Source of the DNA: Pseudomonas sp. IPO3778
GTDB taxonomy: Bacteria > Pseudomonadota > Gammaproteobacteria > Pseudomonadales > Pseudomonadaceae
NCBI RefSeq assembly: GCF_013386825.1
Contig: NZ_JACARC010000064.1
Span: 1 to 38,175, forward strand
Length of the DNA stretch: 38,175 bases
Reading direction: 5' to 3'
Shown here: in pieces, positions 16,336 to 24,980 of the stretch
How positions within the stretch are numbered: position 1 is the first letter of the stretch
How the letters are laid out: each line of letters starts with the position of its first letter
Translations under genes and position numbers: made by a program
Notes under the pieces: model-generated
What the model was told of the DNA's origin: nothing
The model's database searches: none
The model's input: only the letters and a program-made list of their open reading frames with translations

Positions 16336-16941
16336 TTACTCGGTCGGGTACCTGCGAAACGCCGGATGCTGCTCGGCGAGTGCCGCGTGGCGCTGCAAGT
16401 GGGGGAACGCCTCGGCCTTGACCACGTCCGCGATCTTGAGCTGGCTGAACGACCAGGCGACCGCCACCGTCAGGCTCGCCTGGTTCAGCGGCGCCTCGCT
16501 GTCGCGCACGGCCACCCGCGCATCCAATAGTGAATAAGCCGCCAGCAGTTGCCCGGTCACGCGGTCGATCCACGGCTGGTGCAGCTTTTCGGCGGGTCGC
16601 AGGTGATGCTCGTAAACGATCTGCACGGTTTTTTCGCACGCGGCCAGCGCCAGGCCGATCACCTGCAAATCCTTGGCAAGCGCTGGGGCTGACGGTGGCA
16701 ACAGCTTGCTGCCGACCGGCGCCAGGGCTTCCAGGTAGTCGAGGATCAGGCCGGAATCCATCAGCACCGTGCCGTCATCGAGCACCAGCGTCGGCGCCTT
16801 GACCACCGGGTTGAGCCTGGAAAACTCATCAAAGGTGCTGAACACCGACAGGGCCTGGTGCTCAAACGGCACACCGTACAGTTCCAGGGAAATGGCCACG
16901 CGGCGCACGTAGGGCGAGTCCAGCATACCGATCAGTTTCAT
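16336..16941 (-). CDS. Glutathione S-transferase family protein
   Basis: A 201-residue soluble GST with an N-terminal thioredoxin-like domain: MKLIGMLDSPYVRRVAISL with Ser9 in the catalytic position, APTLVLDDG with the cis-proline, and MDSGLILDYLE. An all-helical C-terminal half follows. The start at 16941 is supported by GGAGG 5 bases upstream. It is divergent from a decayed LysR gene that was probably its former regulator. Confidence 0.9.
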   Translation of the reverse strand: MKLIGMLDSPYVRRVAISLELYGVPFEHQALSVFSTFDEFSRLNPVVKAPTLVLDDGTVLMDSGLILDYLEALAPVGSKLLPPSAPALAKDLQVIGLALAACEKTVQIVYEHHLRPAEKLHQPWIDRVTGQLLAAYSLLDARVAVRDSEAPLNQASLTVAVAWSFSQLKIADVVKAEAFPHLQRHAALAEQHPAFRRYPTE

Positions 16942-17043
16942 TCAGCCTCCATTTGCCGAAGTGTTAAATTCAGATGACTTTATCGGGCGACTTACCCTCG
17001 TAATATCTATCTTTTTTATCATGAAAGGTTAGCCAGGCATTAC

Positions 17044-17230
17044 ATGAATGCTTTCCCGCCCTTGACCGCACTGCGCAGTTTCGAAGCCACCTCCAGGGTT
17101 GGGAGCGTGACCCTGGCCGCCACGGGAGTATTCGGCGAACGAGCAGCGGGCGTTCTCCGCGTGGTTGTTCGCGAAGGGGGAGGCCTGCCTGCGTAATGTG
17201 CACGCGAAAACTGGACAGAATGATGGCTAA
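17044..17230 (+). pseudogene. Remnant of a LysR-family regulator gene
   Basis: ATG 17044 opens a frame reading MNAFPPLTALRSFEATSRVG then SVTLAATGV, the start of a GcvA-like LysR helix-turn-helix. After about 29 codons the match is lost. In the +1 frame from 17132 the sequence reads SANEQRAFSAWLFAKGEACL and stops at 17228-17230, resembling the C-terminal end of a LysR effector domain. The simplest reading is an internal deletion that removed most of the gene (about 0.75 kb expected) and left the two ends out of frame. Its position, divergent from the GST gene, is typical for a LysR regulator. Confidence 0.7.
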
Positions 17231-17292
17231 TTACTAGCTTTATGGCCTAAGGCCTGCACTTAGACCTGCCTCTTACAAGGAACGTAAATGCC

Positions 17293-17781
17293 ATGGAAAA
17301 ACCCATTGAAGTAAAACGTGCCATTCAGTGCGTGTTGCTTAGTTTTGCACTCGGGATTGTATCGATCCTGATGGACTTGCCCCGCCTGGAGATGCAAGGG
17401 CTCACCCTCGGGATGGCGTTTGTGGTGGCGTTGCTGGTATCGATTTTTCCGCTGATTCTTCTCTACAACGTTTACAAGGGCCGGAACTGGGCGCGAATCA
17501 TTTTTACGATAATGATTGTGGCCGGATCCATATCGACCCTTTCAAGTATTCCTGGTCAGATCGTGCGTTCACCGTTGATCGGCATGATCCTTAGCCTCCA
17601 GACACTTTTACAGTTTTTTGCCGTGTGGCTGCTGTTTACCTGGCCGGGCAAAGGTTGGTTCATGAAGAACAAACTGCTGATTCATACGAGCGTGCGACGC
17701 GTCCAGCGGGGCGATTCACCGCCCGGCGAGGCGGGCGCGTCGGGCGGTGTTGACGGCTTGGCGACTGAGGACCGCCGGTGA
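17293..17781 (+). CDS. Small integral membrane protein of unknown function
   Basis: A 162-residue protein with about four hydrophobic segments (near residues 10-27, 37-58, 68-86 and 94-116). It has the N-terminal sequence MEKPIEVKRAIQCVLLS. It resembles small uncharacterised Pseudomonas membrane proteins, but I cannot name a family. AAGGAA precedes the ATG at about 10 bases. The last 30 residues (from SVRRVQRGD) are hydrophilic and rich in Gly and Arg, unlike the rest, so the reading frame may have been extended past an ancestral end. Confidence 0.65.
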   Translation: MEKPIEVKRAIQCVLLSFALGIVSILMDLPRLEMQGLTLGMAFVVALLVSIFPLILLYNVYKGRNWARIIFTIMIVAGSISTLSSIPGQIVRSPLIGMILSLQTLLQFFAVWLLFTWPGKGWFMKNKLLIHTSVRRVQRGDSPPGEAGASGGVDGLATEDRR

Positions 17782-17809
17782 CGTTATAAACCGTTTTTCT
17801 CCCTGTTTA

Positions 17810-18808
17810 TCAATCCACCCGCAACACAATCTTGCCGATATGATCACCACCCTCCATGCGTGCATGGGCCTGGGCGGCGTCGGTGTAGGCGTACACCTTG
17901 TCGATCATTGGCAGGCAACGCCCGGCCGACAGCACTGGCCACACGTGTTCGCGCAGTTGCGCGGCAATCGCGGCTTTTTCTTCCCGGGTGCGTGGGCGCA
18001 GCAATGAGCCGGTGACCATCGCGCGTTTGCCGAGGATCGCCAGCAGGTCGATGTCCTTGGCGCGGGCACCGCCCAGGAAGCCGAGCATCACCAGCCGACC
18101 TTCCATGGCCAGGGCGCTGATGTTGTTGTTCAGGTAGGAGCCACCCATGATGTCGAGAATGACGTCGACGCCCTGGCCCGCGGTTTTTTCAGCGATGACC
18201 TGGGCAAAATCCTGTTCCCGGTAGTTGATCGCTTCGGCCCCCAGCTCGCGGATGACCGCGCACTTATCGGCGCTGCCGGCCGTGGCGAAGGCCTCGATAC
18301 CGAACTCGCGGCAGAGCATCAGTGCGGTGGTGCCGATGCCGCTGGTGCCGCCATGGATCAGTACACGCTGGTCTTTGTGTGCGCCACCGAGGCCAAACAG
18401 GTTGGCCCACACGGTGAAAAAGGTTTCCGGGATCGCCGCCGCCTGGATCCACTCCATGCCGTCGGGCACCGGCAAGGTCTGGCTGGCCGGCACCGCGCAA
18501 TACTGCGCATAACCGCCGCCATTGGTCAGGGCGCACACCCTGTCGCCCAACGCGTATTCGCTGACGCCTTCGCCCAGTGCCACCACCACACCCGCCACTT
18601 CCAGCCCCGGGAACGGATTCATGCCGGGTTTCATCGGGTAGGTGCCGGCCCGCTGCAGGGCGTCCGGGCGGTTGACCCCGGCGGCGTGCACGCGGATCAG
18701 CACGTCGCCGGGGCCGACTTCAGGCAGGGGCTGCTGGCGCGGTTGCAGTACTTCGGGGCCACCGGGGGTGGTGATTTCGATCAGGGTCATTTCGTGGGGC
18801 ATGTTCAT
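17810..18808 (-). CDS. NAD(P)H-quinone oxidoreductase, PIG3/zeta-crystallin type
   Basis: A 332-residue medium-chain dehydrogenase/reductase without zinc ligands. The N-terminal GroES-like domain (VLIRVHAAGVNRPDALQR) is followed by the Rossmann domain with the nucleotide loop HGGTSGIGTTAL. The family reduces quinones or unsaturated carbonyls with NADPH. Two adjacent ATGs (18811 and 18808) follow AAAGGA; the second has the better spacing of 7. It lies 11 bp after the MFS gene in the same direction, so the two probably form an operon. Confidence 0.88.
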   Translation of the reverse strand: MNMPHEMTLIEITTPGGPEVLQPRQQPLPEVGPGDVLIRVHAAGVNRPDALQRAGTYPMKPGMNPFPGLEVAGVVVALGEGVSEYALGDRVCALTNGGGYAQYCAVPASQTLPVPDGMEWIQAAAIPETFFTVWANLFGLGGAHKDQRVLIHGGTSGIGTTALMLCREFGIEAFATAGSADKCAVIRELGAEAINYREQDFAQVIAEKTAGQGVDVILDIMGGSYLNNNISALAMEGRLVMLGFLGGARAKDIDLLAILGKRAMVTGSLLRPRTREEKAAIAAQLREHVWPVLSAGRCLPMIDKVYAYTDAAQAHARMEGGDHIGKIVLRVD

Positions 18809-18819
18809 CATCGGTTCCT

Positions 18820-20034
18820 TTATGCAGTAGGGCTGCACGTTTGGGCATGGGAAGAGGGGAGACGGTTCAATAAACGTGTCAGGGGTTCCAGCAACAGGGC
18901 GATGACAATCACCCCGGTGGCAACCATGAACAGCAGCGCGTGGTGGCCACCGCTCGCGTTAAACAAGGCCGAGTAGGCAAAGCCCGCAATGGCCTGGAAT
19001 GCCGCGAACGAAACCGTCGCACGGCTCCAGGCGAGTTGTTGCAGGTGGTGGTTGGGCACCAGCTCGCGCACCCGTGCCAACGCCAGGGGCACAGAGCCGG
19101 GGGCGAAGGCGCCGATGATCACCGCGAGCACGGCCAGGGCGGTGAAGGAGCTGGCGACCGAGAGCAACGCGGCGGCGCAGGCCTGCATGGCCAGCACCAG
19201 CCGAATCGTCACTTTGGCCCCCAGCTGATCCGCCAGGAAGCCATAGCTGACCGGGCCGACAATCGCACCCAGGCCATACATCACCCAGATCATTGCCCCC
19301 ACGTGCGCGCCGTCGCCGAGGCCGCGGGCGACATAGTCCGCCAGGAACATCATGGCGGGCACCAGCCCGGCCGCCATCAGGCCATATTGGGCAAACAGCA
19401 GGTTCACACTGCGCGGAATCACCGCTGAAGGGCTCTGTTCGACGGCGGTGTGCGATGCATCGGCGGGCCAGCCGAACCAGCTGGCCGTCGTCAACCCCAA
19501 GGATAACAGGCCCAGGCCGATCCAGGTTTGCTGCAGGCCCAGGCTGAGCAGCGGCGGCACGATGGTCCCAGAGCCTGCGACCCCAAGACCGATGCCCAGA
19601 AAAATTGCACCGCTGGCCAGGCCCCGGCGTGCTGCCGGCACGTGGGGTAACACGGTCGCCGCTACCAGCACCATGATCGCGCCACCGGCAATCCCCGACA
19701 GCAGGCGCCAGGCGAAGAACCAGAAGACTGACAGGGGGAAGCCACAGGCAAAGAATGCCAGGGTCACGAGCACCATCATCAGGCGCAGGCTGGTCTGGTT
19801 GCCGAGACGCTGGGCAATGGGGCGGCCCATCAGCGCACCGATCAGGTAACCCACCAGGTTGGCGGCACCGAGGTACACCACGTCGCTGGCGGAGAACCAA
19901 TGCGCCTGAATCAACGAGGGGACCAGCGGTGTATAGGCGAATCGTGCCAGGCCGATGCTCACCAGGCTCGCACACAAGCCCGCGAAGATCGGCGGCCACA
20001 TTGAGCGGCGGGGCGGTGTGTGGGTATCGGGCAT
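18820..20034 (-). CDS. YbfB/YjiJ-family MFS transporter
   Basis: A 404-residue major facilitator protein with about twelve hydrophobic helices. The N-terminal block GLCASLVSIGLARFAYTPLV is characteristic of the YbfB/YjiJ group, and GRPIAQRLGNQ forms the loop between helices 2 and 3. The substrate is unknown; export of small molecules is likely. First gene of a two-gene operon with the quinone oxidoreductase, divergent from the LysR regulator. The start at 20034 (MPDTHTPPRRS) precedes the first helix directly. Confidence 0.85.
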   Translation of the reverse strand: MPDTHTPPRRSMWPPIFAGLCASLVSIGLARFAYTPLVPSLIQAHWFSASDVVYLGAANLVGYLIGALMGRPIAQRLGNQTSLRLMMVLVTLAFFACGFPLSVFWFFAWRLLSGIAGGAIMVLVAATVLPHVPAARRGLASGAIFLGIGLGVAGSGTIVPPLLSLGLQQTWIGLGLLSLGLTTASWFGWPADASHTAVEQSPSAVIPRSVNLLFAQYGLMAAGLVPAMMFLADYVARGLGDGAHVGAMIWVMYGLGAIVGPVSYGFLADQLGAKVTIRLVLAMQACAAALLSVASSFTALAVLAVIIGAFAPGSVPLALARVRELVPNHHLQQLAWSRATVSFAAFQAIAGFAYSALFNASGGHHALLFMVATGVIVIALLLEPLTRLLNRLPSSHAQTCSPTA

Positions 20035-20083
20035 GGTGGCGGTCCTGGGTATTTTCTCTGGCGTCCAGCATACCGAAGGATCT

Positions 20084-20133
20084 TGATGCAATAATGCTGC
20101 GATTACTCACTGTGCTGATGCAGATATGCATCA
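20084..20133. promoter_or_regulatory. Candidate LysR operator region
   Basis: The perfect palindrome TGATGCAGATATGCATCA (20116-20133) has 7-bp arms. A third copy of its half-site TGATGCA lies at 20084-20090, 32 bp away. Both are in the 110-bp region between the divergent MFS and LysR genes, the usual place for autoregulatory LysR sites. Confidence 0.6.
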
Positions 20134-20144
20134 TGGAGGGCCTG

Positions 20145-21020
20145 ATGAATTGGGATGATGCCCGCGTGTTTCTGGCCGTGTGCCGCGAGTCCACACTGCG
20201 CGGCGCCGCGCGAGTGTTGGGGGTGGACCAGGCCACGGTGGGAAGGCGGATCAATGCCCTGGAGAAGTCCCTGAGTGCCACCCTGTTCCTGCGTACCTCC
20301 GAGGGTTATGCACTGACGGCCGTCGGCGAAGCCGCGTTGCAGTCGGTGGAAAAAATGGAACGTTCGGCCCTCGATTTGCAACGCCAGGTTCAAGGCCTGG
20401 ATGACCGATTGACGGGCACCGTACGGGTCAGCACCACCGATTCGATGGCCATCGACTTCCTGATCCCGGCCATCGCCAGCTTGCATGACAAGCATCCCGA
20501 GGTGCGCGTGCAGTTGGATGCCTCCACCCAGATCCTCAGCCTGGCCAAGCGCGAGGCTGACATCGCGGTGCGCAACACCCGCCCCGACAACCCGGACCTG
20601 ATCGCCCGCCGCATAGCCCGTTGGCCGCTGGAGCTGTTTGCCTCCCGCGGCTATATCGACCGCCACGGCGTGCCTGAACCGGGCAGCCTGTTTGAGGGGC
20701 ATGACCTGGTGGTGTACCAGCCGTACTTGCAAAGCCAGAAAGACATGACCCTGGTCGGCGAACCCTTGGGCCGTGGGCGGGTGGTTGCGGAATTGAGTTC
20801 CAGCCTGTTGGTGCGCCGTTCCATCGCCGCCGGCCTGGGTATCGGCGAAATCACGGTGTACAGCGGTGAGCGGGACGGCCTGGTGCGCCTGTGGCCGGGG
20901 CGCACCCGGCCCTTGCCGTATGACGTGTGGCTGGTGACCCATGCCGACTTGCGCCATACCGCGCGGGTGCGGGTGGTGATCGATGAAATCGTGGCGGCAT
21001 TTGCCGGCATGGAGGAATAG
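20145..21020 (+). CDS. LysR-family transcriptional regulator
   Basis: A 291-residue regulator. The N-terminal winged helix-turn-helix is MNWDDARVFLAVCRESTLRG, then AARVLGVDQATVGRRINALE. The effector domain begins near residue 90 (GTVRVSTTDSMAIDFLIPAI). The start at 20145 has GGAGG 5 bases upstream; the frame is open for several hundred bases before it, antisense to the transporter. Probably controls the divergent MFS/quinone oxidoreductase operon. Inducer unknown. Confidence 0.92.
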   Translation: MNWDDARVFLAVCRESTLRGAARVLGVDQATVGRRINALEKSLSATLFLRTSEGYALTAVGEAALQSVEKMERSALDLQRQVQGLDDRLTGTVRVSTTDSMAIDFLIPAIASLHDKHPEVRVQLDASTQILSLAKREADIAVRNTRPDNPDLIARRIARWPLELFASRGYIDRHGVPEPGSLFEGHDLVVYQPYLQSQKDMTLVGEPLGRGRVVAELSSSLLVRRSIAAGLGIGEITVYSGERDGLVRLWPGRTRPLPYDVWLVTHADLRHTARVRVVIDEIVAAFAGMEE

Positions 21021-21098
21021 GTCAACACACCCTGGCAAGCGAGCGCCCGGCATTGCGCGCACGCCCGGCCAATGTAAGGAGCGGGTGGTTCCGTTGCG

Positions 21099-21917
21099 TC
21101 AGCGCTTCAGGAATGCCAGCAGGTCCTCGTTCAACGCTTGCGCGTGGGTCACCGCAAAGCCGTGTGGCGCATCCTTGTACACCTTCAGCTCGGCGCCCTT
21201 GATCATCTCGGCCGCCACCTTGCCGGTGGTCTCGAACGGTACGATCTGGTCGCCGTCACCGTGAATCACCAGGGTCGGCACGTCGATGGTCGCCATGTCC
21301 GGGCGGAAGTCGGTTTCCGAGAAGGCGGTGACGCAGTCCACGGTGGACTTGAGCGAGGCAAGCAGGGCGACCTGCAAGGTCTGGGTCAGTACACCGTCGG
21401 AGACTTTCTGGCCCTTGTTGATGCCGAAGAACGGGGTGTTGAAGTCGGAGATGAATTGGGCGCGGTCCTTGAGCAGCCCGGCCTTGATGCCGTCGAACGC
21501 CTCGGTGGGAACACCCTGCGGGTAGTCGGCTTTCTGGCCGAACAGCGGCGTTACCGCCCCCAGCAACACCAGGCCGGCCACGCGGGCGCTGCCGTGGCGT
21601 GCGATATAGCGGGCCACGTCGCCACCGCCCATGGAAAAGCCCACCAGGGTCACGTCGTGCAGGTCCAGGTGGTTGATCAGTTCGGCGATATCGTCGGCGA
21701 AGGTGTTGTAGTCGTTGCCGGTCCAGGGCTGATCCGAGCGGCCAAAACCACGGCGGTCGAACGCGATGGTGCGGTAGCCGCGGCTGCTCAGGTACTCCAT
21801 CTGGTATTCCCACATGTCGGCGTCCAGCGGCCAGCCGTGGCTGAACAGCACCGGTTTGCCGGTGCCCCAGTCCTTGTAGTAGAGCTCGGTACCGTCGTGT
21901 GTGCGTAGAGTGCTCAT
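21099..21917 (-). CDS. Alpha/beta hydrolase (non-haem chloroperoxidase/esterase type)
   Basis: A 272-residue alpha/beta hydrolase. The catalytic serine is in GFSMGGG, the acid in HGDGDQIVP and the histidine in APHGF, in the usual order. HGWPLDADMWEYQ holds the oxyanion-hole segment. This subgroup is often annotated as cofactor-free chloroperoxidase or arylesterase; perhydrolase activity is a side reaction of such enzymes. AAGGAG lies 7 bases before ATG 21917. Monocistronic; the physiological substrate is unknown. Confidence 0.9.
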   Translation of the reverse strand: MSTLRTHDGTELYYKDWGTGKPVLFSHGWPLDADMWEYQMEYLSSRGYRTIAFDRRGFGRSDQPWTGNDYNTFADDIAELINHLDLHDVTLVGFSMGGGDVARYIARHGSARVAGLVLLGAVTPLFGQKADYPQGVPTEAFDGIKAGLLKDRAQFISDFNTPFFGINKGQKVSDGVLTQTLQVALLASLKSTVDCVTAFSETDFRPDMATIDVPTLVIHGDGDQIVPFETTGKVAAEMIKGAELKVYKDAPHGFAVTHAQALNEDLLAFLKR

Positions 21918-22058
21918 GGCAATACTCCTTGGGTGAGAGGGCAGCAAAGACTATAGGCGCAGAATCGGATGAGGTACTTGTATGCCTGTGCTCGATTGAA
22001 CGATTCAGCCTCTATGCTGATCAACTGACTTCAACGTTTGAACAAACAGGTGAACGAA

Positions 22059-23126
22059 ATGGCCAAGACTTACAGCTACGCCGCTCGTGACTCCAAGGAT
22101 TCACTCAAGCCCTTCACATTTGAACGCCGCGCCCCCGGGGCCGATGACGTGCAGATGGACATCCTCTATTGCGGCGTCTGCCACTCGGACCTGCACACCG
22201 TGCGCAACGAATGGAAGAACACCCTGTACCCGTCGGTGCCGGGCCATGAAATCGTCGGCCGGGTGACCGCAGTGGGCGCCAACGTGAGCAAATTCAAGGT
22301 AGGTGACCTGGCCGGCGTCGGCTGCATGGTCGACAGCTGCCAGGCATGCGAATCCTGCGCCGAGGGCGAGGAGCAGTACTGCGAGAACGGTTTCACCGGC
22401 ACCTACAACGGCCCGGCGTTTGGCGGCGAAAACACCTTTGGCGGCTACTCGGACAATATTGTGGTCAAGGAGAAGTTCGTCCTGCGCATCTCCCACGACG
22501 AGAGCAACCTGGCGGCCGTCGCGCCGCTGCTGTGTGCGGGGATTACCACCTATTCACCGCTGCACCACTGGAACGTCGGGCCGGGCAAGCGCGTCGGCGT
22601 CGTCGGCCTGGGTGGCCTGGGCCATATGGCGGTGAAAATCGCCCACGCCATGGGCGCCTACGTGGTGCTGTTCACCACCTCGCCGAACAAGCGCGAAGAC
22701 GGTTTGCGCCTGGGCGCCGATGAAGTGGTGGTGTCGAAGAACCCGGATGAAATGGCCAAGGTCGCCAACTCCCTGGACTTCATCCTCAACACCGTGGCGG
22801 CGTCCCACAACCTCGATGCGTTCCTCAACCTGCTCAAGCGCGACGGCACCATGACCCTGGTGGGCGCCCCGGACAGCCCGCACCCGTCGCCGACCGTGTT
22901 CAACCTGATCTTCAAGCGCCGCAGCCTGGCCGGGTCATTGATTGGTGGCATCCAGGAAACCCAGGACATGCTGGATTTCTGTGCCAAACACGGGATTGTC
23001 TCGGACATCGAGATGATCGACATCCAGCACATCAATGAAGCCTACGAGCGCATGCTCAAGGGCGATGTGAAGTACCGGTTTGTGATCGATATCGAGAGCT
23101 TGAAGAAAGAAAAACACGCGGCCTGA
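22059..23126 (+). CDS. Zinc-dependent NAD(P) alcohol/aldehyde reductase (YahK/CAD type)
   Basis: A 355-residue zinc medium-chain dehydrogenase. The catalytic zinc site is marked by C41 in CGVCHSDLH and H63-E64 in PGHE. The structural zinc lobe is the cluster CQACESCAEGEEQYC, preceded by CMVDS. The dinucleotide loop is GVVGLGGLGHMAVK. It is close to YahK-type NADPH aldehyde reductases and the cinnamyl alcohol dehydrogenase group, so reduction of aldehydes is the likely role. The start at 22059 has AGGTGA 5 bases upstream. A REP pair follows the stop codon. Confidence 0.92.
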   Translation: MAKTYSYAARDSKDSLKPFTFERRAPGADDVQMDILYCGVCHSDLHTVRNEWKNTLYPSVPGHEIVGRVTAVGANVSKFKVGDLAGVGCMVDSCQACESCAEGEEQYCENGFTGTYNGPAFGGENTFGGYSDNIVVKEKFVLRISHDESNLAAVAPLLCAGITTYSPLHHWNVGPGKRVGVVGLGGLGHMAVKIAHAMGAYVVLFTTSPNKREDGLRLGADEVVVSKNPDEMAKVANSLDFILNTVAASHNLDAFLNLLKRDGTMTLVGAPDSPHPSPTVFNLIFKRRSLAGSLIGGIQETQDMLDFCAKHGIVSDIEMIDIQHINEAYERMLKGDVKYRFVIDIESLKKEKHAA

Positions 23127-23135
23127 TCACGGCCA

Positions 23136-23236
23136 CTGTAGGAGCGAGCTTGCTCGCGAAGATCGTCAACGATAACGCGCCCAGTCTGATTCGGCGCGGT
23201 GCCCTTGAGTTCTTCGCGAGCAAGCTCGCTCCTACA
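23136..23236. repeat. REP pair (BIME), copy 2
   Basis: Arms CTGTAGGAGCGAGCTTGCTC and its inverse flank a spacer closely matching copy 3 at 27922 in the same orientation. It lies between the convergent alcohol dehydrogenase and mntP genes, where REP pairs often protect mRNA 3' ends or end transcription. Confidence 0.88.
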
Positions 23237-23247
23237 AATACAGCGTT

Positions 23248-23811
23248 TTAGGCCGACAGGTGCTCATACAAAATCGTCGCACCCACCAGCATCAGCACCA
23301 CGCCGCCGACCATCTCGGCGCGCTTGCCCACCACCGTGCCCAGCACCCGGCCGAGCATCATGCCGATAGTCACCATGGTCATCGTCGCCACACCGATCGC
23401 CGCCGCGGCCACCAGGATATTCACGTCCACAAACGCCAGGCCCACGCCCACGGCCAGGGCATCAATGCTGGTGGCAAACGCCGTCACGGCAAGGATCATG
23501 AACGAGTGCTGGCTCGGTTTCTCTTCCTCTGGGTCATCGGCCTTCAAGCCGTTGTAGATCATGTGCAGGCCCAGGGCGACGAGCAGGGTGAAGGCGATCC
23601 AGTGGTCCCACTGTTCCACCCAGCGGGTGGCGGCCTGGCCGATGGCCCAGCCGATAATCGGCGTGATTGCTTCAATCACACCAAAGATCAGGCCGGCCCG
23701 CAGGGCTTCGGTCAAACGGGGTTTGTGCAGGCTGGAACCTTTGCCGATGGCCGCCGCAAAGGCGTCCGTGGACATGGCAAGGGCGAGAAGAATGAGGGAA
23801 ATGGGGTTCAC
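23248..23811 (-). CDS. mntP: MntP, manganese efflux pump
   Basis: A 187-residue inner-membrane exporter with six hydrophobic segments. It contains the paired family motifs ALAMSTDAFAAAIGKG (near residue 10) and AFATSIDALAVGVGLAF (near residue 112), whose aspartates lie in the transport path. It expels excess Mn2+. The start is a GTG at 23811 with a weak ribosome-binding site, which fits control by the upstream yybP-ykoY riboswitch. Confidence 0.93.
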   Translation of the reverse strand: MNPISLILLALAMSTDAFAAAIGKGSSLHKPRLTEALRAGLIFGVIEAITPIIGWAIGQAATRWVEQWDHWIAFTLLVALGLHMIYNGLKADDPEEEKPSQHSFMILAVTAFATSIDALAVGVGLAFVDVNILVAAAAIGVATMTMVTIGMMLGRVLGTVVGKRAEMVGGVVLMLVGATILYEHLSA

Positions 23812-23884
23812 GGTAAGGCTTCCAGTCGGGCTATATGAGTCAACGACACAACCACACGCCCGACGTTAGGCATGGATGTGTCGC

Positions 23885-23990
23885 TGGTCTCACCAACCAA
23901 AATGGTGTTCGCACCACGGCATGTTGCCGAGAATGTTGATACGAACGCTTCGAGAATCCGAAGCAGGCTACTCCCCAACGAGGGGGCGGA
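23885..23990 (-). promoter_or_regulatory. yybP-ykoY manganese riboswitch upstream of mntP
   Basis: On the minus strand, 70 to 180 bases before the mntP start, the conserved blocks of the yybP-ykoY aptamer occur in order: GGGGAGTAG (23976-23968), TATCAACAT (23941-23933) and a GGTGAGACC closing block (23894-23886). This family binds Mn2+ and commonly precedes mntP. Directly downstream, GCGACACA (23884-23877) can pair with TGTGTCGT (23850-23843). That makes a long hairpin, which could be the expression platform leading to the weak start. Aptamer ends are approximate. Confidence 0.82.
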
Positions 23991-24029
23991 TCATAGCCAG
24001 GGCAATATGAAAATTGTGTTAAACGGCAA

Positions 24030-24980
24030 TCACGGATGTTCCAGGTGACACCGCACCTGCTGACTCATCCCCCCCGTCAACCGCTGCGGTCGCTCACACC
24101 CTTGGGTACGCCGCGGGCAGCGGTCCAGGAAAAAACACCCGCCCGGCAACACCCGGTTTCCCGGCAACTCCGTCGGCGCGCTGACATACGCATCATCCAG
24201 CGCCACCCCCAGTTTGGGCACGGCCTCCAGCAACAGCTGGGTATACGGATGCTTCGGCTGTTCCAGCACCTGCTCGGCACACCCCAGTTCCACAATCTGC
24301 CCCAGGTACATCACCGCCACCCGGTCGGCCATGTGCCGCACCACCGACACGTTGTGGGAGATCAGGATGTAGGTCAGCCCCAGCCGGCGCTGCAACTCGG
24401 CCAGCAGGTTGAGGATTTGCGCCTGCACCGAGATGTCCAGCGCCGAGGTGGGTTCGTCCAGCACCAGGATGCTCGGGTTGGAGGCGAGTGCGCGGGCGAT
24501 GGCGATGCGTTGGCGCTGGCCACCGGAAAACTGGTGCGGGTAGCGGTCCAGGTATTCGGCGCGGATACCCACTTGGGCGGCGACCTTGGCGGCGATGGTG
24601 CGCATTTCGCTCTTGGGGGTGTCGCCGAGGGCGAACAGCGGTTCGGTGATGATTTTCCAGATGGGCAGGCGCGGGTCGAGGGACGATTGCGGGTCCTGGA
24701 ACACGATCTGCACGTGGCGATGCCGTTCACGGGCGCTTTCATAGACCCAGTCCACTTCGCCGCCGCTGGGTTTGACCAGGCCCATCAGCAGTTGGGCGAG
24801 GGTGCTTTTGCCGCAGCCGGACTCGCCGACAATGCCCAGGGTTTCCCCACGGCGCACTTGCAGGTCGATGCCATTGAGGGCGTGGGCGTAACCGCGCGGG
24901 CGGCCGAGCCAGTCGGTTTTTACCGGGAACTTGACCCGTACATCCCGCAGGGCCAGCAGTGAATCCTGGGACACTGTCAT
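24030..24980 (-). CDS. ddpF: Dipeptide ABC transporter ATPase, DdpF/DppF type
   Basis: A 316-residue ABC ATPase of the oligopeptide/dipeptide class. It carries Walker A GESGCGKST, Q-loop VFQDPQSSLDPR, signature FSGGQRQRIAIARAL, Walker B SILVLDEPTSALD and the switch ISHNVSV. The C-terminal Cys-containing tail CFFLDRCPRRTQGC is typical of the class. ATG 24980 overlaps the preceding gene's stop in an ATGA. Last gene of the operon. The symbol rests on the adjacent ddpX. Confidence 0.87.
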   Translation of the reverse strand: MTVSQDSLLALRDVRVKFPVKTDWLGRPRGYAHALNGIDLQVRRGETLGIVGESGCGKSTLAQLLMGLVKPSGGEVDWVYESARERHRHVQIVFQDPQSSLDPRLPIWKIITEPLFALGDTPKSEMRTIAAKVAAQVGIRAEYLDRYPHQFSGGQRQRIAIARALASNPSILVLDEPTSALDISVQAQILNLLAELQRRLGLTYILISHNVSVVRHMADRVAVMYLGQIVELGCAEQVLEQPKHPYTQLLLEAVPKLGVALDDAYVSAPTELPGNRVLPGGCFFLDRCPRRTQGCERPQRLTGGMSQQVRCHLEHP

